Shown here one piece after another: positions 17,322 to 26,371 of a stretch of DNA of 64,000 nt. A program made the translations under genes and the position numbers. The notes under the pieces were generated by a model. That model saw nothing but the letters and a program-made list of their open reading frames with translations, did no database searches and was not told the DNA's origin. The first letter of the stretch is position 1. Every line of letters starts with the position of its first letter. This DNA is from Chlorobaculum limnaeum (GTDB lineage: Bacteria > Bacteroidota > Chlorobiia > Chlorobiales > Chlorobiaceae). The stretch covers positions 1,258,001-1,322,000 of the forward strand of contig NZ_CP017305.1 in NCBI RefSeq assembly GCF_001747405.1. The letters run 5' to 3'.

Positions 17322-18255
17322 CGCCGCACTCCTTCTCCACCGGTCGTTCCTCCATCAGCGCCATGAAGGTATCCTCGATGCCTGGCTCGATTCGCTCGAC
17401 CGTCGCGTCGCCCAATCCCCGCGAGCGGAGCCACGCCGCCAGCTCCTCCGGCGCGGCATCGGAGCGGCGGTCGGTAAAGTGCACCGAACTGCCGAAAGCG
17501 TAGACCGAAGCGGCGTGGCCGAACGAGCGCAGCTCGGCGATGAGCCGATGCTTGTCGCTCGCCCGCACGGCGAAGAGCGGCTTCGTGAACAGGTTCGTGA
17601 TGCCCTGCGGCGTGTCGATGGCGAGAATTCGCCCCTCCTGCATGAAAGCGACTCGGTCGCAGAGCGAGGCTTCGTCCATGTAGGGCGTCGAGACGAGGAT
17701 GGTGATCCCCTGCGATTTGAGGCGGCGGAGCATCTGCCAGAACTCCTGGCGCGACACGGCGTCCACGCCGGTGGTCGGCTCGTCGAGCAGCAGCAGCTCG
17801 GGGCGATGCACCAGAGCGCACGAGAGCGCGAGCTTCTGCTTCATGCCGCCGGAGAGCTGCCCGGCGCGGCGCTTGCGGAACGGTTCGAGTTGCGCGTAGA
17901 TGTCGCGGATCAGCTCGTAGTTCTCCTCGACGGTGGTGCCGAACACGGTGGCGAAGAAGTTGAGATTTTCCTCGACGCTGAGATCCTGATAGAGCGAAAA
18001 GCGCCCCGGCATGTAGCCGATGCGTGTCCGGATTTCGCGATACCCGGCGACAGTGTCGAGGCCAAGCAGCGTCGCCTTGCCGCTGTCGGGCACGAGGAGC
18101 GTGGCGAGAATCCTGAAGAGCGTGGTCTTCCCCGCCCCGTCGGCCCCGATCAGCCCGAACAGTTCGGCCTCCGAAACCGAAAAGCTCACCGCCTTCAGCG
18201 CCTCGACCACACCGAATTTTCTGGTGAGATTTTCTGCCGCGACCGCCTGCATCAT
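17314..18255 (-). CDS. ABC exporter ATP-binding subunit 1
   Basis: A 313-residue nucleotide-binding subunit with Walker A (GADGAGKTT), a canonical signature (LSGGMKQKL) and Walker B (LLLLDEPTTG); the switch position reads VSTPYMDE, with proline where a histidine normally stands. The partner ATPase has the histidine but a degenerate signature, so the heterodimer would have one complete and one degenerate site. In E. coli YbhF both halves are one polypeptide; here they are separate genes. A C-terminal extension of about 80 residues is present. It overlaps the membrane fusion gene by 4 bases. Confidence 0.9.
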   Translation of the reverse strand: MMQAVAAENLTRKFGVVEALKAVSFSVSEAELFGLIGADGAGKTTLFRILATLLVPDSGKATLLGLDTVAGYREIRTRIGYMPGRFSLYQDLSVEENLNFFATVFGTTVEENYELIRDIYAQLEPFRKRRAGQLSGGMKQKLALSCALVHRPELLLLDEPTTGVDAVSRQEFWQMLRRLKSQGITILVSTPYMDEASLCDRVAFMQEGRILAIDTPQGITNLFTKPLFAVRASDKHRLIAELRSFGHAASVYAFGSSVHFTDRRSDAAPEELAAWLRSRGLGDATVERIEPGIEDTFMALMEERPVEKECGDV

Positions 18256-19175
18256 TTTCCGTCCGACGGCTTGAAGCGAATTTCTCCGGGCATCCCGATC
18301 TTGAGCAGGCCGTCCGTATTTTCGACCAGCACCTTGACCGCGTAGACCATGTTCACGCGGTCTTCGCGGGTCTGGATGATTTTCGGCGTGAACTCGGCCT
18401 TCGATGAAATCCAGGTGACACGCCCCTTGAGGCGCTTGCTTGCGGGCTTTCCCTCGTCAATGAGTACCTCGACCTCCTGGTCGATCTTGACAGACGGCAG
18501 TTGCGATTCAGACAGGTAAACGCGCAGGTACATCGTGCCGGTATCGGCGATCCGGTAGAGCGGCTTGCCGTACGTGATTACTTCGCCCGGCTCGGCATAT
18601 TTCGCCAGCACGACGCCCCTGGCCGGATTGCGCACCACGGATTTCGTGATCTGGTCGTCGATTTTGCCGATCTGCGCGACCAGAGCCTTGGCCTGGGAGT
18701 CGATGGCGGGGGTTCTGGAATCGACCGATTGAATCTGGCGGTCGATCACCCGCGCCTGATCCTGAACACTTTCGAGTGTCCGCGACGGAACTGCTCCTTC
18801 GCTGACCAGGCGGGTGTAGCGGTCGAGATCGCGCTGGATGTTGCGGCGCTGCTGGCGGAACACCGAAGCTTCGGCGGCGACCGAGGGCTTCCCGGCGAGG
18901 AGTGCCTGAAGCTGCGCCCGGAGCTGGCGGCGTTCAAGCGTGAGTTGCGTCGTATCGACCACGGCGGCCACCTGCCCTTTTTCGAAGCGCAGCCCCTCAT
19001 CGACATCGTAGCGAATCAGCTTGCCGGAAGCTTCGGACGACACGACAATCTCGGTCGCCTCGAAATTGCCGTATCCGTCGGAGAGATCGTTACGGCCGCA
19101 TCCAGCGAGGGTCAGGGATGACATAACCAGCAGTTTACTCAGGAGTAATCCGGTTCTTGCGGAAAAAGGATTCAT
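18252..19175 (-). CDS. HlyD/YbhG-type membrane fusion lipoprotein
   Basis: A 307-residue periplasmic adaptor. The N-terminus is a lipoprotein signal with a LTLAGC lipobox, followed by a biotinyl-lipoyl-like half (YGNFEATEIVVSSEASGKL), a coiled-coil hairpin rich in Q, R and L, the second lipoyl half and a beta-barrel domain. It would connect the ABC-2 exporter encoded behind it to an outer-membrane channel, which is not in the operon. I start at ATG 19175; a longer in-frame extension to 19277 lies in a dispersed inverted repeat and is unlikely. First gene of the five-gene operon. Confidence 0.88.
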   Translation of the reverse strand: MNPFSARTGLLLSKLLVMSSLTLAGCGRNDLSDGYGNFEATEIVVSSEASGKLIRYDVDEGLRFEKGQVAAVVDTTQLTLERRQLRAQLQALLAGKPSVAAEASVFRQQRRNIQRDLDRYTRLVSEGAVPSRTLESVQDQARVIDRQIQSVDSRTPAIDSQAKALVAQIGKIDDQITKSVVRNPARGVVLAKYAEPGEVITYGKPLYRIADTGTMYLRVYLSESQLPSVKIDQEVEVLIDEGKPASKRLKGRVTWISSKAEFTPKIIQTREDRVNMVYAVKVLVENTDGLLKIGMPGEIRFKPSDGK

Positions 19176-19229
19176 TCTTATGAGAATATGTTCATGGTTA
19201 TTCCAAGCATCTTGAGTCTCTTCACTTCT

Positions 19230-19321
19230 TGTCATTCTGGGTTCGACGAAGTCGGGCGAAGAATCCAGAAAGTTCAATAAATCTCAGAGAGACTGGATTC
19301 TTCACTTCGTTCACAATGACA
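19230..19321. repeat. TGTCATTCTG-type inverted repeat, copy 1
   Basis: The left arm (TGTCATTCTGG to GAAGAATCCAG, 19230-19267) and right arm (CTGGATTCTTC to AATGACA, 19293-19321) are mutually complementary. A second copy with the same arms lies at 57326-57447. It occupies the upstream region of the exporter operon, directly ahead of the membrane fusion gene. Non-coding and MITE-like; no transposase. Confidence 0.75.
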
Positions 19322-19352
19322 GAAAGAATGAAATATGGTTAAAAAAAACAGG

Positions 19353-19811
19353 TCAGGGGTTCGGGCCGTTGGCCTTGATGACATTCGGCACCCCCTCGAC
19401 GCCGGTGTAGAAAACCACGAGGCTCGCGATATTTTTGCCGGTATTGGTGCCGTTGTGCATCAGGTTCATCACCTCGATGATCGGCTCCCCTTTCACGAAC
19501 CGCTTCTCGACTCCGTTCTCCGTGCGAACCGTCAGCTCGCCTTCGATCATCCAGGCATAGACCGGCACCGGATGCTTGTGCCAGCCGGTCGAGCTGCCGG
19601 GCGGCATATGCACGATGAGTGCCGTCACCTCCGGTTTCCCGGATTGGGGATAGGAGAGAGGCTGCCCTGCGTAGTTGGTCGTAGTCGCCGCCAGCGTCTC
19701 GACCTTCGCCTGCGCATAGTCACGGGCGAAAGCCGGTGCCGGAATTGCGGACACCAACAGAATTTTCAGAAGGAGGAGCGAAAATCGTGATCGAAGTGTC
19801 GAGTACATCAT
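19353..19811 (-). CDS. Exported cupin-domain protein
   Basis: A 152-residue protein with a signal peptide (SLLLLKILLVSAIPAPAFA) and a single cupin barrel. The metal-binding motif GWHKHPVPVYAWMIEGE gives two histidines and a glutamate, and a late histidine is in LMHNGTN. Small secreted cupins bind a metal and often an organic ligand; the substrate is unknown. I start at ATG 19811, leaving out nine residues of a longer frame, because the signal peptide then starts sensibly. It stands between the exporter operon and an AT-rich island. Confidence 0.72.
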   Translation of the reverse strand: MMYSTLRSRFSLLLLKILLVSAIPAPAFARDYAQAKVETLAATTTNYAGQPLSYPQSGKPEVTALIVHMPPGSSTGWHKHPVPVYAWMIEGELTVRTENGVEKRFVKGEPIIEVMNLMHNGTNTGKNIASLVVFYTGVEGVPNVIKANGPNP

Positions 19812-20028
19812 ACTGTATGGCTCTTTAGGTTCAGACAAGAGCCTAATTATATGAATTTATTAAAAAAGAACAGATACCGAGCGGCATGACGTTGCGTGTG
19901 CGCTGGCGAGGGTCAGAGTTAATGACTGCCTTTCTCTCGACTCTTTCCGTTCGTGTGTTGAAAAATCTGTTTTTTTCATCGACTGAGTATCTGATGGAAT
20001 TACGTGTTTTCTTGCGCATTTTTAAGTT

Positions 20029-21078
20029 TTATATACCCCAATATAATCCTGTTACAGCATGTTGCCATCTGGTATTTTCCCCGGCATAAACTAATATTTT
20101 ATCACCTTTTTTGAATCTGTTTTCTTTCACCCCTTTTTCAAACGAAAGAGGTATTGCGGCATTTGCTAAAGCTCCCCCATCTTCCCCTATGGTTACCACT
20201 TTCTCGATATCCAAATCAGTAAAATGGTCAAAAAGTATTTTTCCCATACTTTTTGATGCTACGGGAAAAACAAAATGCATAAAATCAGTGATCTTCATAT
20301 TGTTTACGATTAGAAATTTTTCAACTGATTCTATTAAAACTTTTGGCAAATACTTTTCTGTCAAGATGCCATTTTGTGATAGTGGCCAATTTTCTTTTGG
20401 AACCTGCGTTGTTGGATAAGGATTTCTTGAGCCTCCAATTTCTAATATAGAACCAAATGGAACGTCTGGCTTGGTTGATCCCATAATAGAACTAAAAATG
20501 CCTTCATTTTCATTCTCAGTTGATTCCAGGATGATGGCTCCGGCTGCATCTCCAAAAAACATTAAATTATATAGTGCTTTAATTGGATAATTTTCAATTC
20601 CTTCCTCAAAGAAAATTGAATGTCTTGAAGAAAACAGATCAGCTCCAACCACAAGAATTCTCGCTGCCAATCCCGTGGCAATACATTGTTGCGCCACAAC
20701 CATTGCAGTTCCAAATCCTGCACATCCTGATCGTATATCAAATCCCATACATTCTTTTATGCCAAGAATCTCCTGTAATATTGTATAGCAAGGAGGTACA
20801 GGAAAATCAGGAGTAAGGGTTGAGTATATAATCATATCAATATCATTCGCCATAATACCAGCCATATCGATAGCTGCCATGGAAGCTTTATATGCCATAT
20901 CAGTATTCGACATCTCAATCTTGCCAGTAGATAAATCAATTAAAGAGTACCGCTTGTTATGGGGTAATTTTCTATCCACAATCTTAGCTGGCTTGCCGAA
21001 CACGGCAACAAAATCTTCATTTGTTAATTGCTTTGGCGAATACCCGCCAACACCAATTATCTTACCTTTTTTACTCAT
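20029..21078 (-). CDS. Ketoacyl-ACP synthase III-like protein lacking catalytic His and Asn
   Basis: A 349-residue thiolase-fold protein of the FabH family. The nucleophile cysteine is present (DIRSGCAGFG, C119), as are the GDAAGAIIL and C-terminal dimer segments. The usual PHQA(N) histidine is replaced: the aligned segment reads FPVASKS (V273). The catalytic asparagine, 30 residues on in FabH, aligns with alanine (GGALANAAIP, A303). Without His and Asn, decarboxylative condensation is unlikely; acyl transfer from C119 is possible. The gene is AT-rich and follows the radical SAM gene by 39 bases on the same strand, so the two probably act in one pathway. Substrate unknown. Confidence 0.82.
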   Translation of the reverse strand: MSKKGKIIGVGGYSPKQLTNEDFVAVFGKPAKIVDRKLPHNKRYSLIDLSTGKIEMSNTDMAYKASMAAIDMAGIMANDIDMIIYSTLTPDFPVPPCYTILQEILGIKECMGFDIRSGCAGFGTAMVVAQQCIATGLAARILVVGADLFSSRHSIFFEEGIENYPIKALYNLMFFGDAAGAIILESTENENEGIFSSIMGSTKPDVPFGSILEIGGSRNPYPTTQVPKENWPLSQNGILTEKYLPKVLIESVEKFLIVNNMKITDFMHFVFPVASKSMGKILFDHFTDLDIEKVVTIGEDGGALANAAIPLSFEKGVKENRFKKGDKILVYAGENTRWQHAVTGLYWGI

Positions 21079-21117
21079 CGCTGATTATATTATTTTATAA
21101 GTGAATCAGATGGATTT

Positions 21118-22335
21118 TTATTTTGCGAATTTCTCAAAAAAATCAGCCTTCTCCCCGTCCACAACACACTTTGATGCCAATAACAATGAAACATCAAGCG
21201 GCAGGGGTGTAATTGTGGTATCAACACACTCTTCTTGCATGATTTTTCCCATTCTTTTACCATAACAAGTTCTCCCGGAATTTTTGAAATATGCCCCCAT
21301 GGATTCATAAATCTCAGAGAGAGATGATTCATAGATATTTCCAAATACTAATGGCACGGCCACACAGGGCGTTATAGATCCATCATTATTTAAAGAAATA
21401 TAATTAGCTCCAGCTCCGCATCCCAGGCGATGTTGACTTTCGTATTCTGAAAATAATACTATACTTGGAAAATCAGCTTTATGCATATGATCATTCTTGA
21501 ATTTTTTGATCACATGCATCGCATTCATGTATAACCGTTTATAGTTTTTCCCTTCCAGATTTCCCTGAGGAATAGGCAGTATTATTCTTATTTCATCACC
21601 TCCTGATTTACTTACAAATTCAAAATATTTAATAATATCATCTTCGTTTAACAAGTCATCGGTTATGCACAAAGTTACGGCCGTATAAATATTTTGTTCC
21701 GACAGGATTTCTATAGCGTTTAAAGCGTCTTTAAACGCATGATCATGACCTCGCCTTTTACACATGATATTTTCATCATAATGATCAAGGCTTACGATAA
21801 AGCGAGTTAAATTGGTGCCTTTAACCGAGTTTACAAAATCTTTGTCAACCCGATAACCTGTTGTATATAACTGACCTTCCATACCGTCAGGTATACTTTG
21901 AATAATATCAACAATATCTTCTCTTAGCATTGGCTCTCCACCCGTTATTCCGATACTTGCAGTTCCCAATTCGGAAGCTTGGGTCATAAATTTTTTTATA
22001 ACTTCACTACTCAGCTCCTGATTATCATGTTTTGCCCGAAAACAATGCCAACAACTACAGTGACAATCTCCAGTGACCACCATATCCACCTGAAAGGGGA
22101 TGCGCTCACCATGAACAATTTTCCCCAAACTCTCGGCAAGCTTGGACCATGCCGGACTCGGAAAAGAAGGGAAAAAGCTGTTGATAAAATATCTTTCCAT
22201 CAAAAAATCATGTGTGTACTTTTCTGGATTTTGTTTAAAGAAATCGGCAATCTTTCGTATGATATCAATTTTTCCAGACTTTAACATCACCGATTCGATA
22301 TCGTTATAATCAACGATTTTTCTTCCATGCTTCAT
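21118..22335 (-). CDS. Radical SAM enzyme with SPASM-type C-terminus
   Basis: A 405-residue protein. The radical SAM cluster motif CX3CX2C (C91, C95, C98: CHCSCWHC) and the SAM-contact GGEP are present. The C-terminus has a cysteine-rich auxiliary-cluster region (LGCGAGANYISLNNDGSITPC, then CYGKRMGK, EEC), typical of SPASM enzymes that modify peptides or other substrates by radical chemistry. ATG 22335 is chosen because GGGGGAA lies 6-7 bases upstream; an earlier frame start to 22380 would hide this site. It is the first gene of a two-gene unit with the KAS III-like gene. AT-rich. No precursor peptide was found. Confidence 0.85.
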   Translation of the reverse strand: MKHGRKIVDYNDIESVMLKSGKIDIIRKIADFFKQNPEKYTHDFLMERYFINSFFPSFPSPAWSKLAESLGKIVHGERIPFQVDMVVTGDCHCSCWHCFRAKHDNQELSSEVIKKFMTQASELGTASIGITGGEPMLREDIVDIIQSIPDGMEGQLYTTGYRVDKDFVNSVKGTNLTRFIVSLDHYDENIMCKRRGHDHAFKDALNAIEILSEQNIYTAVTLCITDDLLNEDDIIKYFEFVSKSGGDEIRIILPIPQGNLEGKNYKRLYMNAMHVIKKFKNDHMHKADFPSIVLFSEYESQHRLGCGAGANYISLNNDGSITPCVAVPLVFGNIYESSLSEIYESMGAYFKNSGRTCYGKRMGKIMQEECVDTTITPLPLDVSLLLASKCVVDGEKADFFEKFAK

Positions 22336-23185
22336 ACAAATTCCCCCTTTTTCAATAGTTAAAATGATCTGTCGATACATTCAAAGACCTGAGCTTCACT
22401 GCTTTATTCTCAAGTCACGAAAGGTAGTTATGTTTTAATTACAGGAGATAACACTATATTTATTAAATAGCTATAATCCGGTTTTTAGGGAAATAGTGAC
22501 AATTTCTGTACAATGCATTGTTTTTGATTTATATATAACGTACTGGCAAAAAAAAGAGTTATTTAATAAAAAACAAAACACCTATATTTTCCCTTGATAT
22601 AAAAGAGAAATCATATTGATCTGTCCAAGAGCCATCTGCCTGGACACTCCTCAGGATAGAATAAAATCTACAGTATTTGTATACTGGCTTGATTTTATCT
22701 TACTCTCAAAGAGTACGCACTTGTCAAGACAGCGCAAGTATTTATATACTTACAATAACAAGTGAACTTATTTGCTGCAAATAATAATAGGGGTGCCATC
22801 GTAAGGGGTTCAGGCTATCGATATTGAAAATCGAACAAATTATAAGCAAAAGCGATTAAATATCAAAAGATCGTAACTCTTTTTCGAGAAATCCGTATGA
22901 CAATTTTCATGTTATTATTCAATATGAAACAAGAATATATAAAATAAAGATATATGAAATATAATGGTAAATAATATGAATATAGATATTTAAATATTAT
23001 TTCAAGAGATCAGTCGCATTTTGAACGACAAAAATTTATCTGTATTTGCATGTAAAGTTAATGTAACGTTTGTGTACCAGAAATATTGCTTGTCTTATTC
23101 TGTCTATTATATATACAACCTATATCATGGGCAAGCAATACTGATCTGACCTATTGTTTGTCAATAACTTTTGTAATCATACTTT
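22336..23185. other. 850-base AT-rich region without a recognisable gene
   Basis: No frame with protein-like content was found on either strand. Near 22650-22700 ATAAAATC and GATTTTAT form an inverted pair. The region sits upstream of the radical SAM gene and downstream of the DUF3298 gene, so it should contain the promoter of the island genes. A 17-codon frame on the minus strand around 22620-22640 has a weak upstream AGGAG but is too short to call. Confidence 0.5.
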
Positions 23186-23953
23186 TTATCTTAAAATCCC
23201 TTTCAGCTCGTCGAACGAAAGGTCGATGGTGATCTGACCGGCGGCGTAGGGGGCGATGTCGTACTGGTTGTACAGAAAGCGGATGCCTGATCCGGTCATG
23301 GCGAAGTTCTCGTTGTGGCGGATAACGTTTTCGAAAAGTCCTCCTTTCTCGCCGGTCAGCGCATCGCCCGGAGTCAGGCCTCGCATCTGGCGGAAGCGGC
23401 TGTCGATCAGTTTGTCGAGCGCGGTCTCGAATCCCGGCGCGAAGAAGTCCGCCAGACCAAGCTGTTTTCCTGTGGCGGCATCAAAAACCATGTTCTGCGT
23501 GAGGGTCATGCCGTGAGCGCCGCCCGTGAAGACGTAGGAGTCGATCGAGACCGTCACCAGTCTGGGCTGGTCGAGCAGCACCTCGCCGGTCACCATGGCC
23601 TCCCAGGTGTACAGGTACTCTTTATGGCTGGCTCGGAATTTTTCGTACTCGTCGATAAAGCGCGTCGCCGCCTCATCGAGCGTTGCCGCAGGGGGAGCTG
23701 ATTCCGGTCCGGGAATAATTTTGATGATACTGGCCAGAATCGTTCCGTTAATGGCCTCGCCCGCTACGGAAGCGCCGAATACAGGATATTCACACGAAAG
23801 ACTCGTTTCGGCGTTACTCGCTGCGTGGCGCTCGTAACGGTGAATGCCGAAACTCAGCGGCCCGGAAGCTGATTTGCCTGAAGCGAAAGCGGGCAGGATC
23901 GCCAGGGAGGCAACGACGGCAAAAGCCACAACGGCAACGATAAGCCTTTTCAT
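23186..23953 (-). CDS. Exported DUF4163/DUF3298 protein (RsiV-like fold)
   Basis: A 255-residue exported protein. After a signal peptide (MKRLIVAVVAFAVVA to AFA) comes a DUF4163-like domain and a DUF3298 domain, with SIDSYVFTGGAHGM, FDAATGKQLGLADFF and the terminal beta segment IRFLYNQYDIAPYAAGQ, all characteristic. In other bacteria this pair is found in the anti-sigma factor RsiV and in periplasmic proteins of unknown role. Start at ATG 23953, omitting 36 non-signal-like residues of a longer frame. It is transcribed divergently from lipA. Confidence 0.8.
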   Translation of the reverse strand: MKRLIVAVVAFAVVASLAILPAFASGKSASGPLSFGIHRYERHAASNAETSLSCEYPVFGASVAGEAINGTILASIIKIIPGPESAPPAATLDEAATRFIDEYEKFRASHKEYLYTWEAMVTGEVLLDQPRLVTVSIDSYVFTGGAHGMTLTQNMVFDAATGKQLGLADFFAPGFETALDKLIDSRFRQMRGLTPGDALTGEKGGLFENVIRHNENFAMTGSGIRFLYNQYDIAPYAAGQITIDLSFDELKGILR

Positions 23954-24121
23954 GATCGGAGTGATGACCGGTTGAGCTGAACAGGTCTTTTCGACAATGT
24001 ACCGATTTTCAGAATTCTTCATCCGTCCCGTCCATTTCGTCCATCCGCCAATACCGGGCATAATTGTCAGGATTGGCTATATTCGTAAAAACTTTTTCAA
24101 CTTCAGCTCTGATTCTGCCGC

Positions 24122-24994
24122 ATGAACTCCGGCCCCGGAAAGAAACCCGACTGGCTCAAGATCAAGCTCGCCTCCGGCTCGTCGTTCGCCTCGACCCGGC
24201 AGTTGCTCAACAAGCACAGCCTGCATACGGTCTGCCGCTCGGCGATGTGCCCCAACCTGCATGAGTGCTGGTCGAAGGGCACGGCGACCTTTCTGTTGCT
24301 CGGCAATGTCTGCACGCGAGCCTGCCGCTTTTGCGCCGTGGCCACGGGCCAGCGCCCGGCGCTGCCGGATGCAGCGGAACCGGCGAAGATCGCCGAGGCG
24401 GTGAAAACGATGAAGCTTCGCCACGCCGTCTTGACCAGCGTCAACCGCGACGATTTGCCGGATGGCGGCGCGGCGCACTGGGTCGAGACCATCCAGGCGA
24501 TCCGCGCCGTGAACCCCGGCGTGAGCCTCGAATGCCTTATTCCCGACTTCAGCGGCAATGAGCGAGCGCTCGACCTCGTCATGGCGGAAGCGCCGGAGGT
24601 GCTGAACCACAACATCGAAACTGTCCCGTCGCTCTATTCGAAGGTGCGCCCCCAGGCATCGTATGAACTCTCGCTCTCGATCATCGAGCGGGCGAAGCGA
24701 AAATTCCGGCTCGCCACCAAGTCCGGCATGATGGTCGGGATGGGCGAAACGCCGGAGGAGGTCGAAGCGTCGCTCGGCGACCTGCGGCGTCACGGCTGTG
24801 ACATGGTGACCATCGGCCAGTATCTGCAACCGACCGCCGCGCATCTGCCGGTCGAGCGCTACGTGACGCCCGAGGAGTTCGAGCGTTACCGCGCGATTGC
24901 GCTCGACGCTGGGTTCCGGCACGTGCGGTCTGGCCCCTTCGTGCGCAGTTCGTACCACGCCGAGGCGTTCGAGCCAGTCGAAGAAATTTCCTGA
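24122..24994 (+). CDS. lipA: Lipoyl synthase
   Basis: A 290-residue radical SAM enzyme that inserts two sulfurs into protein-bound octanoyl groups to make lipoate. Both cluster motifs are visible: the auxiliary cluster [12 protein letters not shown] and the radical SAM cluster CTRACRFC. The [10 protein letters not shown]-terminus supplies the conserved serine that binds the auxiliary cluster. All key residues are present. Its start lies 60 bases inside the divergent spacer from the DUF3298 gene. A membrane-protein gene follows 19 bases after the stop, so they may be co-transcribed. Confidence 0.95.
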   Translation: MNSGPGKKPDWLKIKLASGSSFASTRQLLNKHSLHTVCRSAMCPNLHECWSKGTATFLLLGNVCTRACRFCAVATGQRPALPDAAEPAKIAEAVKTMKLRHAVLTSVNRDDLPDGGAAHWVETIQAIRAVNPGVSLECLIPDFSGNERALDLVMAEAPEVLNHNIETVPSLYSKVRPQASYELSLSIIERAKRKFRLATKSGMMVGMGETPEEVEASLGDLRRHGCDMVTIGQYLQPTAAHLPVERYVTPEEFERYRAIALDAGFRHVRSGPFVRSSYHAEAFEPVEEIS

Positions 24995-25013
24995 ACCAAA
25001 ACCTCAACGCTCA

Positions 25014-25613
25014 ATGGATACCATACCCGCGCCTTTACAGATTTACGCCTACTGGGCCATCGCCATCATCATCGGCGTGCTCTTTTTCCGCAAGGACATC
25101 ACGGCCCCCAATCCGCCCTTCGACGCGCGGCGTATCGGTCTGCTGATTTTTTCAGTGATCATCCTCGCCCTGAACGCCTACATCTACACCAACTCGACCA
25201 CCGATGGAGGCCGGACGCTCGACGTCTGGAGCGCCCTCATCTTCAGCGTCGGCAACGGCATCGCCGAGACATTCATGTTCTACGCCATGATGCGTCTTGG
25301 CGATAAACTTGCTGATAAGTTATCCTCGGACGAATGGCAGCTTATTCCAAAGCAATCGAATTTTTTTGTCGGTCTCCTCTTTTTCATGATTTACAGCGGT
25401 TTGATTCACGGACTTTTTTGGCTGGGTATTCTTCCTGAGCACATCGTGCAGACCAGTCCGTTCAAGCCCTTCTTTTTCCCGATCCAGCTCATGATCGCCC
25501 TGAGTTGGGCGCTCGCCTTCTTCTGGTACCGCGACCTTCGCACCGTCTTCGTGCTGCACGCGCTGGTTGACCTGACCATGATTATGAACGTGAAGTTCTC
25601 GATGTTTCCATAA
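25014..25613 (+). CDS. Integral membrane protein, possibly related to CPBP/CAAX proteases
   Basis: A 199-residue protein with about six transmembrane helices. Segments GIAETFMFYAMMR, YSGLIHGLFW and VLHALVDLTMI are placed like the three conserved motifs of CPBP intramembrane proteases (EExxxR, FxxxH, HxxxN/D), but the first motif is imperfect, so the relation is tentative. Start at ATG 25014, right after lipA; an earlier in-frame start inside lipA is not credible. Function unknown. Confidence 0.6.
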   Translation: MDTIPAPLQIYAYWAIAIIIGVLFFRKDITAPNPPFDARRIGLLIFSVIILALNAYIYTNSTTDGGRTLDVWSALIFSVGNGIAETFMFYAMMRLGDKLADKLSSDEWQLIPKQSNFFVGLLFFMIYSGLIHGLFWLGILPEHIVQTSPFKPFFFPIQLMIALSWALAFFWYRDLRTVFVLHALVDLTMIMNVKFSMFP

Positions 25614-25636
25614 ATTACTGAATCCGTCAGAAGCTT

Positions 25637-26338
25637 ATGAAACCACCATTCAACGGCACCGTCCTGGTCGCGGGCGCGACCGGCAGAACCGGCCAGCATA
25701 TCGTCCGGCGGCTTCAGGCGCACGGCATCGATTTCCGGCTTTTCGTGCAGTCCGGCGTCAAGGCGGTCGAATTGTTCGGCCCTGAAATCGTGGACAAAAT
25801 CGTCATCGGTTCGGTGCTCAGCGAAGAGGAGATCGAGGCAGCCGTCCGAAATATGGACGCGGTCATCTGCGCCATCGGCGGGAATGTGATGAACCCCGAA
25901 GCACCTCCGCCGTCCGCCATCGACCGCGACGGCGTGATCCGCCTCGCCACGGCGGCAAAAGCGGCGGGCGTTGGGAGCTTTGTGCTCATCAGCTCGCTCG
26001 CCGTCACCCACCCGGAGCACCCGCTCAACAAGTATGGCCGCGTGCTCGACATGAAGCTCGCGGGAGAGGACGCTATCCGCAAACTCTACGGAGAAACGGG
26101 ATTCCGCCATACCATCCTCCGCCCCGGCGGCCTCCTCGACGGCCCCGCCTTCCGGCACGAGCTGCGCTTCGACACCGGCGACAAAATCAGCGGCTCGATC
26201 GATCGCGGCGACGTCGCGGAAACCGCAGTGATTTCGTTGTGGCACCCGAAAGCGAAGAACAAAACGTTCGAGCTGATTAAGGCCGGTGATGACGAGGTGG
26301 CTCAGACGTCGCTGGAGAGGTTTTTCGAGGGGTTGTGA
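25637..26338 (+). CDS. NAD(P)-binding SDR-family protein (duplicated 3' end downstream)
   Basis: A 233-residue atypical short-chain dehydrogenase with the nucleotide-binding motif VAGATGRTGQHI, SSLAVTHPEH and the LRPGGLLDG segment, as in Ycf39 or YtfG-like proteins. It likely binds NAD(P)H; the substrate is unknown. The C-terminal 61 residues are repeated, 54 identical, in a decayed fragment ending at 29967. Start ATG 25637, 23 bases after the previous gene. An accessory island begins immediately after the stop. Confidence 0.78.
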   Translation: MKPPFNGTVLVAGATGRTGQHIVRRLQAHGIDFRLFVQSGVKAVELFGPEIVDKIVIGSVLSEEEIEAAVRNMDAVICAIGGNVMNPEAPPPSAIDRDGVIRLATAAKAAGVGSFVLISSLAVTHPEHPLNKYGRVLDMKLAGEDAIRKLYGETGFRHTILRPGGLLDGPAFRHELRFDTGDKISGSIDRGDVAETAVISLWHPKAKNKTFELIKAGDDEVAQTSLERFFEGL

Positions 26339-26371
26339 GGAATTCTTTTAACTGAGTTGTTTATATGATTT

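Noticed and set aside
22600..22640. 17-codon frame (MALGQINMIS start) as a precursor peptide for the SPASM enzyme
   Set aside because: Too short, only a weak ribosome-binding site, and no Cys/Gly pattern typical of modified peptides.
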